The notes under the pieces: model-generated | What the model was told of the DNA's origin: nothing | Seen by the model: only the letters and a program-made list of their open reading frames with translations | The model's database searches: none | DNA from: Oxyruncus cristatus | Lineage: Eukaryota > Chordata > Aves > Passeriformes > Cotingidae | DNA: 64,000 nucleotides | Assembly: GCA_013399855.1 (NCBI GenBank) | Contig: VXAY01006688.1 | Span: 1,168,826 to 1,232,825, forward strand | Direction: 5' to 3' | Program-made: the position numbers and the translations under genes | Shown: piece by piece, positions 45,156 to 57,469 of the stretch | Numbering within the stretch: position 1 is the stretch's first letter | Layout of the letters: every line of letters begins with the position of its first letter

Positions 45156-48100
45156 AATCAGTATTTCCACCTTATACCAGCTTCCTATATCCCTCTTGTG
45201 TGTTCAGCAGAAGCAATTCCAACTTGCATTTATATGGGTGTGAGCAGAATTAGGTTTATTCTGCTGATGTTCTCTGATGTTCCCCTGCATACTCTGGTTA
45301 GAAGCAGGGACCACAGCCTTACTCTCTCTGTACAGAGTTTTCCATACTGAATAGATCCCTTTTCAATAACATAATTTTCAACTCTTCTTACTTCCAGAGT
45401 GTGATGGGAGCTGGGTTGGGGGCTGCCATACAGGGCAATGACATGAAATGCTATGCAGCAGCAAGATTCAACTAGGGCACCCTTGGTGCGCGAGTCAAGC
45501 ACCACTCTCTGCAAAGGGCAGAGATGTGCTTCAAAGGACTGTCTTACACACAAGGTCCAAAGGTGACAACATGGGTTTGAAGGTTTGTAATATCTTTACT
45601 AGTGGGTGCAGTTGAGCATGTGCGTCTCTTGTGAAGTTTTATTGTCCAGATAACAAATTACACATCAGGATGTATGAAAGTCACAAGCATTATACCCTGA
45701 CTTTATAGGTCTGGCACTAATATATGCATTTGGACTTAAAGCACTTTCTTGCAAGTTAAAACCCAGCTCTGCTAAGAATTGGGGTAATTCAATACTTCCT
45801 TTGAAAAACATCACATAGGAAGATTAGAACAATCTTAGTGATTACAGTCTATCTGGGGTCCACAGATGCCACTAATCTATGGAAATTGTGAACTCAAAGG
45901 ATTTATGTCTAAATGTGATTTAAACTACCAAATCTCCATCGTGGTGGGGTTTTTTTAATGATTTCTTTCTTTCAGCTCTCTCTCTCTTCTCTTTTTCCCC
46001 CCTCAGACTGGATTTCTGTAAGCAGTGCCTGTCTGGAGGACAAACAGGCACAAGCTGAACAAGCGCCTGCCTCCTCTGTGGCCCGCAGTGTGTGTGCACC
46101 CTCCTCCACAGCAGTAGCAGCAATTGCCCCAGACGAAGGCTGGGCCCCGGAGCCTGTCTGCAGCCCTCACCCTGATGAGAGGCAGCTGTGGACGGGTTTT
46201 GGTTTATTCTGCTTAAAGATCTATCATAGACTCCCACGTGAATAGGAATGTAAAGAGAAGTCACAAATCAAACCTGAACCATGCAGGCCACTTAGGTGAA
46301 CGATATTTGGGCCATATGTTTTGCAGGTTCATTTCATCAGAATAGTAAATTGGTCTGAAATTAGAGCCAGATTTTAGAAGGCAGCACCAAAGATGTGTCC
46401 CTTCAGCATGCACGCACATGAACTCAGACAAAGGGACAGCGTCACTCCCAACCTTCAGAGAGGCAGGGAAAATGGACACCCACATGCAGGACATAGGGAT
46501 GGGCATATCCCGGGGACTTTATTTGGGGTCCTCATGTACAGCCCTTCCAGATGACTCTTCAGGGCCTGTCCTTTGAATTCTGACCTTGGCACCATCTCTT
46601 CCCTGTGCAGACACAATTTTTACTTCCCAGCACTGGGTATTCCACACACAGATCCTCACATACTTTGGTGGGCATACATCCACAAATCATTAGTATAAGC
46701 TTTTAAATTACCGGGCTTTCAAACAATAACAATAACCTTGTCTTCCCAGCCTATTCAAATAAACTGTTGCAGATTAAGGGCCTGAGTTTTTGTCAAGTTT
46801 AAACAAATACACAAAGCACAAGAACTCTGCAGTATTGCATTACTGTGACAGCCAGCTCCCAGCAGCTCTTCAAGGCAAAGCAATGCACTGATGGGATTCC
46901 TTGCCCACCAGCTCCCCTCTCACCAGCTCGGAAGATGCAGATCCAGAGGGTCCTTAATCCAAACCAGGGTTTTGGCTTTACAGCTCTGGAATAAGGAGGT
47001 TTTGCTTACCCCAAACCTGGCTTCAATTTTATCTCATTTCCATAAATAGCACTAGGAACTTTTGGCAATATTTTGCCACATTTTCCAGGAAGGACAGGCA
47101 AAGACTCAAGGCCAGTGCTATATAAGGGTATCTGAACAGTGTTTCTTCTGCCTCTTTGCACCTAAGAGCCTCTCAAGCCTCCTGCCGACATGTTTTATCC
47201 TCTTCTGCTTTTCAGTCCATATTTTTGAACTGTCATTCCCTTGTGTTTCACCTCATTTCCTCCCAGTTTCCACCTCCATTTTGTCACTTAATCACGTGGG
47301 CCTCTATAGCCTCTCATTTACTTGTGGTAAATCTGGCATCGTTAGTAAATCCAGACTGTTTCACTCAGGGGGCATATTTACAGGTAAATCTCCTTACAGA
47401 CAGCTACCTCTGACTCGATAGTACATCTAATCCTGCAGCTGTCAAACAAAATGTGATAAATCATCTATCTCTGATCAAATAAATCCTGCCTCTTCTCATT
47501 CAACCGTGGAACTTCTCCCACATTACTGGGGATGGAGCTTTGGCTTGGGTTCTGATAGCTACGGACTGAACTTCTCAACACTTAAAAATCAGCTCCCTTG
47601 TCAGCAACATCTAAACCCCTGTTTGCTTAATTTGTGCCGAATCGGGGCCTGAGGTAAGATTTTCTTTTTTTGGTTTCTTTGGGTTTTTTGAAGGGTGTTT
47701 TGTGGGTTTCTTTGAGGGTGTTTTTTTTCGTTGTTTCCGGATGTTGAAAGAAGGAAAACAAACCTAAAAGGCAAGCTTGGATCAAAATCCTGCTGTAGAG
47801 CTAGGAAAGGGTTAAAGGCAGCCTGTCTATATCCCAGGGAGGGACTCAGGAGGCTGGGCAGCCCCTGCCTCTACACAAAGCCCCATTGAGCTGGGGCAGG
47901 ATGGGGCAGGAGGGGTGTGCAGAGCAGTTGTAACTCCACAAGCCCGTTCTTTTCACTGCAAAGACCCAGCAAGGCCTGTTGGCAGCTCCCGCCGAGTTCG
48001 CAGGCTCTGCCAGCCAACTGCTCCCCCTGTTTGTTCCTTTTTCTTAAAACAACAAGGCCCACAAGGAAAATAAATACAAAAAGCCCCCGGTATGTGCGTA

Positions 48101-48298
48101 GGATTAAGCTGCAAGAGCCGCTGCTCCAGGCCAAGGGTTTAAAAAACCTACGGTTTCTTCTACTGCACTAATTTGGGCGTGTTGCACCTGCAAAGTATTT
48201 TTTATTCCAGCATCTTTCTAAAACACAGATGTACATGCTGAGCCAGGAGCCTTCTGAAGTGCTCTGTGTTGACTTAACTCTTTCCCTCTGGCCTCCAG
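45156..48298. other. Unique non-coding stretch with a T/G-rich patch
   Basis: No established gene. A T- and G-rich low-complexity patch lies at 47660-47740. GC-richer, slightly CpG-containing sequence lies at 46070-46160 and 47980-48130, below CpG-island character. A strong splice-acceptor-like sequence ends at 46005 and is listed separately. Confidence 0.5.
46006..46245 (+). other. Weak candidate terminal exon after a strong acceptor-like site
   Basis: A long pyrimidine tract from about 45960 (CTCTCTCTCTTCTC, then TTTTTCCCCCCTCAG) ends in CAG at 46005, a very good match to a vertebrate 3-prime splice site. The downstream frame stays open for about 79 codons to a stop at 46243-46245. The encoded sequence matches no family I recognise and no upstream exon is visible. 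The pyrimidine tract may simply be low-complexity sequence. Confidence 0.12.
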
Positions 48299-48356
48299 CG
48301 ACTTCAATAAGATCACCCATGCCAAGGCTGAACGCTTTGAAAACCCCCACTCTCAG
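48299..48356 (+). other. Weak candidate 58-bp exon flanked by splice-like sites
   Basis: CTCTTTCCCTCTGGCCTCCAG precedes position 48299 in pieces consistent with a 3-prime splice site, and TCTCAG then GTGCAG follows position 48356 as a plausible donor. One frame across it reads DFNKITHAKAERFENPHSQ without a stop. I do not recognise the peptide. Nothing else nearby supports a gene, so this may be chance. Confidence 0.12.
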
Positions 48357-48369
48357 GTGCAGGGTCCAT

Positions 48370-48665
48370 GTGCTCCAATTTGTATGCCTAAATTTCAGCT
48401 ACCTATATCCACCCCTTGACTTCCAAACATCGGCTGATCTTGTACAGCCCATAAGTCCTGACTGCAATAAGGCTGTTCGGTACCTATAAAAAATCAGGCC
48501 ACTTGTTTTGAAGTACTCAGACATGGATTTAGGCCCCAGATCCCAGATGCTCAAAAACTACAGCTTAAATTTAGACATCTGCATCTGTACCACTAGCAAA
48601 GTGGTACAGATTTATTTTTGGAAGCAGTGAGCCCCACCAGCCCCCATTAATTTCAGTGAGAAATG
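48370..48665. repeat. Possible relic of old TTTAGGC / CATT..TCAGTG repeat
   Basis: The words TGCCTAAATTTCAGCTACC, AAAAATCAGGCCACTTGTT, ATGGATTTAGGCCCCAGAT and CCCCCATTAATTTCAGTGAG resemble the same old, partly palindromic reptile/bird repeat layer suspected at 5596-5690. A perfect 11-bp hairpin (48583-48611) lies inside it. Family name uncertain. Confidence 0.33.
48583..48611. repeat. Perfect 11-bp inverted repeat with 7-nt loop
   Basis: The arm ATCTGTACCAC (48583-48593) and its exact reverse complement GTGGTACAGAT (48601-48611) are separated by TAGCAAA. It may be the surviving core of a palindromic transposon relic, since the surrounding words look repeat-derived. Confidence 0.9.
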
Positions 48666-51600
48666 CTGGGAGCAGAAAGTCTTGGAAACCTCTTCTAGGG
48701 AAACTGTGTTAACATTAGACTCTTGTTTTCAAAAACATTGGCTTGAAAAGAAATGACACACAATCAGAAGGAAGGAAAATATTTGTTTAGCCTTCCTATT
48801 TAATAAAGTCATTCCATGAGCAATGGATCTGGTAAACTCCAGTTTTTTGAGGGATGGTGCCCAGTGTCCTCAAAATCCCACCACCAAAAAGCAGTTTGCT
48901 CATACCCTCTAACACTGCCAGTCCATTTGGTGGGACAAACTGCTGTGGCCAGATCCTGATTACTGGCTGGGCAGTTGGCTGCTGACACTGAAAACTGAGT
49001 GACAGCTGCCTTTCCTCCAGTGCCAGCCTAATTTCTTTCTCTTTCTTCTAACCAGACTAATTTTCATGGAAACTGCAGGAACTTATGTGTTGCAGACCTT
49101 TCACCTTCTATCAGATTTGGTTGAAAAACTGCCCAGAACTTCTTACAGACAAGAAACACAACTGGATGAGATTTGTTTCCTTAGGAACCTAGGCTAAAAG
49201 GAAAAATTAATCAGGTACTTGTGGATATCTGAAAAATTCAAGCTAGAGAACTGAGTTATAGCCAATTTAAAAAAAAAATCTACAAAAGACAAAGCCAAAA
49301 AAGTTCTTAAGGCTGTGAGACCTGATGGCAAGTAGAAGTCTAAATGCAGGCACAAGCCTGAAAAATGCATACAATAGAAAATATGTGGCATTTTCTTCCA
49401 TTTTAACCTGTCCCTGTGTGAGACAAGCAAGACTGGTGGTGTTCATGGTTCCATCAGATGGAAAGCATGTGACTCACATGAAGTGTAGGATTCAAGGAAG
49501 TGTCACATTCAGATAAATCCCTGAGCAACGCACAGAGGTGTCTACAGCTACAAAAGCAGGAATTCACACCAACTTGAGGATTCCTGCTTTGTGTGCTGGA
49601 GTAGTTGTGAAGTGCATGGTGCCTGGGGAAGAAACAGCCTAACAGGAATTTTTGAAGATGACATTTGCTATGCTTTTAAAACAGTTATAAATACAATCCC
49701 AAAAGCCATACATTCCATCTGTGTTCACAGCTGAAGGAGACACCAGTAATTCGGTCTCATCTTCCATAAGACAGGAGAAGATGTCAGAGGAGAACACTGT
49801 GATTTTCTAGGAAGAAAAATAAAATGAGGGAGAAAAATCCATGGCAAAAGCAGTTCAAGTTTCAGTTTTAAAAGAGGATGCTTGGGAAATGAACACTATT
49901 AGGGTAGTGGAACTGTATTGAAAAATGTAGGAAATGGCCCATCTCAGGAAGGGAGGAAGAGCTGCCAGGCTGTATCCATGGCCTTGTATTGCTCTTTGAA
50001 CCATGATCACTCTGGCTGTGGTTTGCAGGACCTGCTTTTGGAACAGGCATCCCTGAGTTGCAAGATGGCAGAAATTTTATTCTCCTTGCCCTTTTGTCTT
50101 TCACGTAAGAAGAAAACTGTTGATACAAAATTTTGCTACTACATCTTTTGAACAAGATACAAACAGAAGCAGTGTATGCCAGACCTAAGGGCTCAGCTGC
50201 CCTTGCTGGCAGGAAATTTCATTAACCGCTTTGGCAGCAGATAGCGATGCAGTAGTTAACATAGCTTAGGGGGTGGCAGTGCCCACATGATCAGGAGAGA
50301 AACACAAGGCAAGTCCTGGGGTGGGCTGGGACAGCATGTACGGGTTTCATCAACTCCATACGTGACCATTCCAATCTCTTTTCTCCAAGGATTGCGAGGA
50401 AATTCCCCAAAGACCACATTTTTACCAAACAGCAATCTGGCAGCATTTCCTCTTGAAAGCTGTCAAATGCAGTGCTTCCAAACCACGCTGCGTGGCTGCT
50501 GGGGATGGGTGACCTGGGCACTGGGAATCCCGGGTGCCCTGGCTGATAGGTGTGATGCCTGCTCTTACAGGGTAGCAGAGAGGCTGCTGGAGCTTCCCTC
50601 ATTTCTGCCCACCGATCACTGCACTGGAGGGAGAAGCTGAGAAAGTCTGTGGAAAAACCGTATTTCTGATCATGGAATCTAGTGCTAAAACTGGAAATAA
50701 ACCCACAGTAGACCTCTACACTCCAGTTTCAGTAGCTGGCCACATTTTAATTCCTCTCTAGGTTTTAGGTTAGAAAATTTCACTTGAAACCTGACAAGAA
50801 CACATTTTTTCCCCATCTTCTCTCAAGGCAGTGAGGTGTTAGGGAATATGACTCTGAGCGAGTCCTGCACCACTGAGTTTTCCTACCTGCTTGTGTTTAG
50901 CCAGTTCGATGGCAATATGGAACAAGCTTTGGCCAGTCTCATCGCACTAACTAGATTGCTGAAAGCTGTTCAAAGAAGACAACTGAAAGAACTGACAAAA
51001 GGAAAATTTTCAAACTATGGTGCTGAAGTACCGCAAAGCGGAAAAAGGGCTATACAGCAATACTATATGACAGTAAATTCAGAGTGTGAACCCAAGATTT
51101 TGGGTCTCATTCAGGTTTTGTAGACTGTCCTCAGAAATGCATAACATAGGGTTAACAAAGAGCACTGTAGTACAGACCAATCCTTTCTTTCATTGGAGGC
51201 CTGCAACCTGCCATCCTGATTTATTCCTTATTCATAGGATGAAAAACACCCATTGGTTTCAGAAGATATTTCAGATCAAGCACTGAAGCATTTGTGCCTA
51301 GATTTTCAGTCCATGTATTTTACACACTTCTGAATACCAACAACAATACTGTGACTCTGTAAGGATACATGCATTTAAACCAGCATCAAAACTCCTTTAT
51401 GGCTAGGATTTAAAATGTTGAATGCATTAGAGAAGAGAAACATTTGCACTGTGTTTCTTATTGTTGGTTGCCTTTCTGTAAGTGCTTTCAACACCACCAA
51501 ATTAGTCCAGAAGTGGTTAAAAGCAGCTAAAGGGAGCTTTGGAGGACTCAGTGTCAGCTGGCATTCTAATGAGAATTAGACAATCGGAAATAGACAGCTC

Positions 51601-52589
51601 TGAGGCCAAACAATTAGCCAGACAATTAAAAGGCTCTACTGTACAGGGTTTTATGTGGGATAGGATAATGCAGCCGCAATATTTGTGCTAATAAGCTAGA
51701 TGGATAAGAATGAAGTTAATTTCCCTTCTCAGCAGCTAAATGAACAGATTGCTCCATTTTAGTCTAGCCCAAAAGGACGTGATTTTTCCCTGGTCAGAAA
51801 AAAAAGGTAAGAGAAAGTAATAAAAAGGTTAGTCTTTGGCTGGATATTAAACTGGTGTGGAGCTTGCAGAGGCCCAGCAGCAATGCCACCCTGCTCTGCT
51901 CTGTCTTCTCCCTTTTGCAAAGGGTACTTTCACCTGTCATGGCTAAAGCTCTCCCCATTCTCATTCTGGATTCTTCCATATGTATAGGATAAGACTTTTA
52001 CACATCTATTTTGATATTTTCCGTAATATGTTGCTCACTACAGATCGAAGGTATGACAATTTCCTGTGAAAAATGAAAACAGGGATGAGTATAAACACAA
52101 ACTGCCACTACCCCAAAATATGCACCTAAATTTCTTGTATTTGGCGAAATTGCAGGGTGTGGCACCCCATGGGAAGCAGAGGATGAGCTTCCCTCTGGGA
52201 AACCTCCCTTCATGGTGGTGCCTTCCTGTGAATGCTGTACACTGAACTATAGAAGTGATGCATGCTGGAGGCCAGAGTGACCCCAGAAACATGCCCAACT
52301 CCAGAAGGCTTATCTTACCCCTATATTCTGAAATTTGATGCCTCTATAAACCCACAGCATAGCAATGACATTCCATGAGACTGCCAAAGATCCACCTCTC
52401 ATTACCCATCCAGTTTTATATGGGGCAGGCTTAGTTACTGCAGCAGCATCTTAAACTGGTATTTCCCTCAGGGCAAAAGCCTCTGAACTTTAACATCTAC
52501 CTGGCCTACGCAGAACTGTACCCAAACCCCAAGGCACAAAGCAGATGCTACCAGCTTGGTGCAATGGACACAGTCCATTCCCCCAGACA
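48666..52589. other. Unique non-coding stretch with an ATTA-rich block
   Basis: No gene or transposon is recognised. Open frames reach about 117 codons (50287-50640) and are featureless. A block at about 51495-51725 is unusually rich in TAAT/ATTA words and free of repeats; it is listed separately as a regulatory hypothesis. Confidence 0.55.
51495..51725. promoter_or_regulatory. Hypothetical homeodomain-site cluster
   Basis: At least eight TAAT or ATTA cores fall within about 230 bp, including a palindromic pair TAATGAGAATTA at 51567-51578 (TAAT-N4-ATTA). Such clusters occur in vertebrate developmental enhancers bound by homeodomain factors. AT-rich DNA also generates these words by chance and no conservation data are available. 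Confidence 0.2.
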
Positions 52590-52694
52590 TGGTCCTGGGC
52601 AGCCAGCTGCAAGTGGTCCTGCTTGAGCAGGAGGGTTGGACCAGGTGACCTCCAGAGATCCTTGCCAACCTCAGACATGTGGTGCTGTGATGTG
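52590..52694 (+). mobile_element. CR1 LINE, 3-prime end
   Basis: TGGTCCTGGGCAGCCAGCTG, CCTGCTTGAGCAGGAGGGTT, GGACCAGGTGACCTCCAGAG, then ATCCTTGCCAACCTCAGACA and a degraded GTGCTGTGATGTG tail follow the bird CR1 3-prime order. It is truncated at about 105 bp. Two overlapping open frames crossing it are artefacts. Confidence 0.9.
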
Positions 52695-55578
52695 CCATGC
52701 ACCGATGGCGGAAAACACCACCAAGGCTTCCAACACTTTCTCCTGCACTTGGAAGTGTCACGTGTGAGAAGGAGGGCTGGGAGTTGGCGGAGGTGTGTCC
52801 AGAAGCTCCATTCAAAGCACACACACACAGGCAGAAACATTGGAGGTTTCTGGTTTCCCTCTCCTTCAGACAGTGCAGGCTGCTGCCAGAGCCTGACGTC
52901 CCATTTTGCATTAGATTACTGGCTTCAGTGGTGGACCAGCAGTCATGTGTTGCTACTTAGCAGAAAGCACCACCAAAACAGTGAAAATGAGCTATTTTGG
53001 TTTGGTGCCTCCTTGCAGTTACAAAAGACCAGAAGCAAGTTGTCATACTCCGGATAATTGATTTCCCAGGAAAACAAGCCACTTGGAACACAAGGCATTT
53101 TGCAGCGGGTCACGCTGTTGTTTTTTCTGCTGTGATGGCAGCGTTTTTGTATCTTCGAGGCTTACCACACATGCACAGGATAGGTCAGACATGGGCAGCT
53201 TTCCCCACTGCCCTCTCTCTCCTCCCTCCTCCCCAAAAAGGCCAACTGAATGGTCATGTGACAATATCACACACTCAGAGGCAAATGTATTTACAATGCT
53301 TCGGCATGGCTCAGTTCAGTCTATAATTACCATATTATGGCTTCAGCCAAGCCATTTCTCCAATAACGCCCAGATGTACCAATTACTTCTCCCCTACAAT
53401 GAAAACAGATGAGAAACAGGTGACAAGCCCTGTTTGTAGCAGAAGGAGGGAAAGAAAGTTTTGACTAATGAAAAAATTGCCCTAATAAGAATCTTGTACC
53501 AGAACAGCATGGTGAAACGGCCTTAAAGTCTCCGCTCTCTGCAGGTCTGATGTGGAAGATCACAGAGCTAACTATCACTTTAATATGTTTAATACAGGCA
53601 TCTGCACTCGTAACCAAAATCTCTTTTTGGCCACTGGAAACTGGAAGCATGTGTTTGAGGCTGTGTTCTCATCTCGCCAGCCCTGGCACCATGAACTCTG
53701 GCCAAGTTCTGCTACACCAAGTGTCTCACTTTCCAGACCAACTCTGAGCAGGAGGCCCCTTTGGAGGATCAGGTGTACACTGAAGTCCTTACGCCTTCCC
53801 TACCCTGGTTTTGAAAAGATCTTTTTGTATGACTGCTCCCTGGTTTTTACTCTTTTTCCAAGCAGGCACACATGGAGTTGAGGATCTCCATGTTGCAAAG
53901 ATCACCGTTCAGTGGAAACCACAGGGCCTCAGCTGCCTCCTCGCTGGGCAACCTGACACAGAGACCAGGGAAGGGATGTAAGATGCAAATAGCATCCCTC
54001 TGATTGACTGGAAATGCCATTTTTGACCAAAGAGTCTTTCCCAATAATCACTGTATCAAAACCTACTACGCAAGCAATTTTGTCCAAAAATTCCTGAACA
54101 TACCAAAACCCCTGGAAAACAGACAGTGTCTTCCTCCCTTTGAAATCATTCTGCATTCATAAGCTGCAATAAGGGAAATTTTACCAGGTGGACATACAGA
54201 ATGCTCACATTGATACTAGTACTTCTACCTACAAACCACAGCACTGGAAAAACAGCAGTTACACACAGCTTTATCAAAGAACTTCAAAGATGCATTCGCT
54301 CTGTCTGGGATATACAGTGAAAAGCTACTTAATTTTGATTTTGTGCTTCGTGTAGATACATCCTCACTAATTACGAGGTACAGAGATGTAGCACTGGTGG
54401 AAAGGTAAACAGACTTAAAGTAGTCTGTAAAAGAATACAATCTTTAAAACCATGTACAAAAGCCGTTGTCTCCCAGCAAAGTGTGAGGGCTTTTTCTGCT
54501 ATGACATAATTAAGATTACGAATGATAATGAAGCACTTTTACTAGTATGTGGCCAAGTGTCATTCACATATGAAAGTTGTTCACGATTTACATGATTAAC
54601 ATGTTAGTTCTTCCCCCTCCCACACTGATTCAGTCGCATTTGTCAACTCGGTTTTGTTTATTTTATTTTAAACAGCTCTAGCAACAAGATGTGTGAAGCC
54701 TTGCTGTGGGGTTAGCAACTAAGTTATCTGAAGGGCTGAATCACAAGTGCTCCGTGAGCATTGCTGAAGGATTTCACTGGAGATGCCAGTGCAGAGTTCA
54801 GGCGATCAGCAGTGGTTTCTGGATGGATTTTGACATACTGCCTGTAACCAGCTGAGACCCAAGTCCTCCTGAAATCAATGGAAACTCCTGCATGGCCACA
54901 ACTTCACCCAGTGAGATTCAGGAATGTCTGTTACTCCAGAATATTTGCTATAAGGAGGGCCAAGGTGCCCAGCTTTTATTTTCTATTGAATTTAGCTAAC
55001 ATTTTCTGCATTTCCCCATTGTGTGGCTTTGGCTTCTGAGCCCATCTGCTACACTTCAGGGTATGTTTTCATTGTGGTGCGTGGGCTCTTGGCTCATTAA
55101 CATGGTGTTAATGGAGTATGGCAGCTCGAGCCTTCCTCCACGCACTGATAAGACGCTCCTTCCGGAAGGAGGTTTGCCCACAGCAGATTCAGCAGCTGAA
55201 GCATTTATCTGCCATGGAGTGTTAATAACTCTGGGGTTATAATTACCAAATCTCAATATTTACATAAAACCAGAATCTCTATTGTGCAGCTAATAGCACA
55301 ATCTTGAATGTACAAAATGCCAATTTGCTATGAATGAGGAGCTGCTTGCTAAAATTCAAAAGCAATTAAACTGTAAGCAGTAGCTGACATTTAACAATTG
55401 TACTGTTTGCCAAGGAGTCACCACTTACTGGGTGCAATTCTGGCAGTGAAGATGCTTTGTGGGACAGAAGAACCTGGGGACCCTCCTCCCCAGCTAGAAT
55501 CAAAACCACTACAGCTACACCACAGAGAGGATTAGTGCCTCAGCTAGAAGACTGAAAAACTCACACCATTTTCAAACC
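52695..55578. other. Unique non-coding stretch
   Basis: No gene is recognised. The 170-codon plus-strand frame at 52545-53057 begins inside the CR1 end and has no family features. A short palindrome-like phrase at about 54865-54925 (CCTCCTGAAATCAATGGAAAC) is reminiscent of old CCATTGA-TCAATGG repeats but too weak to annotate. Confidence 0.55.
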
Positions 55579-55804
55579 TCTAGACATAAGGAAGAATTTT
55601 TTTTACAATGGAAGTAGTAAAACACTGGCACAAGTTGCCCAGGGAGGTGGTAGATGCCCCATCCCTAGTAACATTCAAGGCCAGGCTGGATGGGTCTCTG
55701 AGCAATCTGGTCAAGTGCAAGATGTCCCTGCTCATTGCAAACAGTTTGGATCTATATGAGCTTTAAAAGTCCCTTCCAACCTAAATCATTCTATGATTCT
55801 ATAA
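55579..55804 (+). mobile_element. CR1 LINE, 3-prime end
   Basis: CTAGACATAAGGAAGAATTT, ACTGGCACAAGTTGCCCAGG, GAGGTGGTAGATGCCCCATC, ACATTCAAGGCCAGGCTGGA, ATGTCCCTGCTCATTGCA, CCCTTCCAACCTAAATC and ATTCTATGATTCTATAA occur in exact CR1 order on the plus strand. About 226 bp of 3-prime sequence is retained. This is the best preserved plus-strand CR1 end in the window. Confidence 0.96.
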
Positions 55805-57450
55805 CTTGAGTTGCTTCAAACAGCTGACTGGTAAAAGATCCCACTGTTCCTTCTTTAGATCCTCTGATGTGGGATCAGGTTGTGCACTGAAAGATGAAGC
55901 AACTCCTCTATTTTCTGCTACTGAAGAGAGGAAAGATAAATCTTGTTCCTCTGTCTTTATTCTTTAGCTATTCTTCCCTGTTCTTTCTTTGGTCTAGTGT
56001 GTAAGTTGTTAAATGTGTGATGTGTCCTCTCTGCATGAGTGAGAGATCTGGTCCTCCAAATCTCATCTGCTTCATCATATCAGTAATTATACTGCATACC
56101 AAAATAAACAGAATAGGCATACATTTTTAATATTATTACTCCTTGTAAGATTTTTGTGGGTTTTGTTTTGTTTTGTTTGTTTGCTTTGTTTTGTTTGTTT
56201 TGTTTTGATGGCCCAAAGCCCCTTTCTTTTTTCTCCCTCAAGAAGCGAAATCATCTATTCAATGAGGATTGAACAGAAAAATCTACATTCAACTTAAACT
56301 GAAATTTTGAAAGTGAATTTATTTTCCCTGGAAGGATTCTTCTTTTTTACTGTTCTTTACTACTGCAAAGCTGAGACAAATTTCAAAACAAAACTTTGTT
56401 TCCCAGTGAAAAAAGAAACCAGTTTTTTCAAAAATGTCAAGATAAGTTGGTTCTGCCGTCACTAAAACCACTTGCTAAATTTCACAAGTATTATTAAAAA
56501 GTTTTGGTTTACCCAAACCTGTATTATTTTTTTCAGCAAGGAAAGTCTGTGCCCTATAATTCCAACCCAATCACCAGAAAGCAACCTTTATCTGCCTTGT
56601 CCCAGAGCACCCTGGGAATCATGACTGCAAGGCTTCCCCCAGTACACTGATATAATAAGAGGATCACCTGTAGAAACTTTACAATGGACTAAATGCCTGG
56701 TAATCACAGCAGATCTATGGATATTGTGCTTAAGCCAAGGACCAAGGCCTGCACAGGAGACACTCGGTGTAGGATAAGGCCATGACCCACACAGCAGCCA
56801 AGCCATGCTGACTGCAACCCTAGAGAGGAGGAAACCTGGCAGAGGCTGCTTTAGTGTCCTCATCCCTCCTCCAAAAGCCTGGCCAAGGGGGATGGAAGGC
56901 AGCTGGTATTTGTGCATGGGGCACATCCTGGTTACTATTTTTCAGCTTCAGCTGGGTCCTGCGTTTTCCCTGGGAAATGCAAATCCAGGACTGTGACCCC
57001 AAGCTTTAGGTAGCTTTTAACACCCTCTTTCCCATTTTCCCTGCTCCCCTACAGCCTACAGACCAGTGCTGTGTCCCGGGAGTACAGCCCTTTCTGACAA
57101 GGAGTGGTGTAAGGATAAGCTGTTCAAAACAGTTCCTGTGCCTACTTTAAGTTTTTGGATAAGAAAAAAATCCACTTTTGCTAATACTCATTACAGCTAG
57201 GGATAAGGTTCTCTATCTCTCAGCACATTTGGTAACTATTTACTTTACTAAATAGTGAAAAAGAGAAGCCTCAATTCTCCAGAGTTGCCTCCCTCAGCTT
57301 GTTTATCACTGTGTTGCAATGGCTCTGTGGTTGTGAAATCCTGAGCTGAGAAACTCCAAAGGAAATTTCTAGTGACAAGCTTTCCTTGAGGCCGTAAACA
57401 AACAGAATTCATTAGGAGGAAGGAAAAGAAGCAGAAAACATCAAAATTAA
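55805..57450. other. Unique non-coding stretch with a (TTTTG)n patch
   Basis: No gene is recognised. A TTTTG-type simple repeat lies at 56155-56207. Open frames near 56588-57002 overlap on both strands and have no recognisable features. Confidence 0.55.
56155..56207. repeat. (TTTTG)n simple repeat
   Basis: Repeated GTTTT and GTTT units with one GC interruption, about 50 bp. Ordinary pentanucleotide-type microsatellite. Confidence 0.92.
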
Positions 57451-57469
57451 CACATGCATGCGCGTGCAT

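Noticed and set aside
52545..53057. 170-codon plus-strand open frame
   Set aside because: Starts just upstream of, and reads through, the CR1 3-prime end at 52590-52694, and has no family features. The overlapping minus-strand frames are likewise artefacts.
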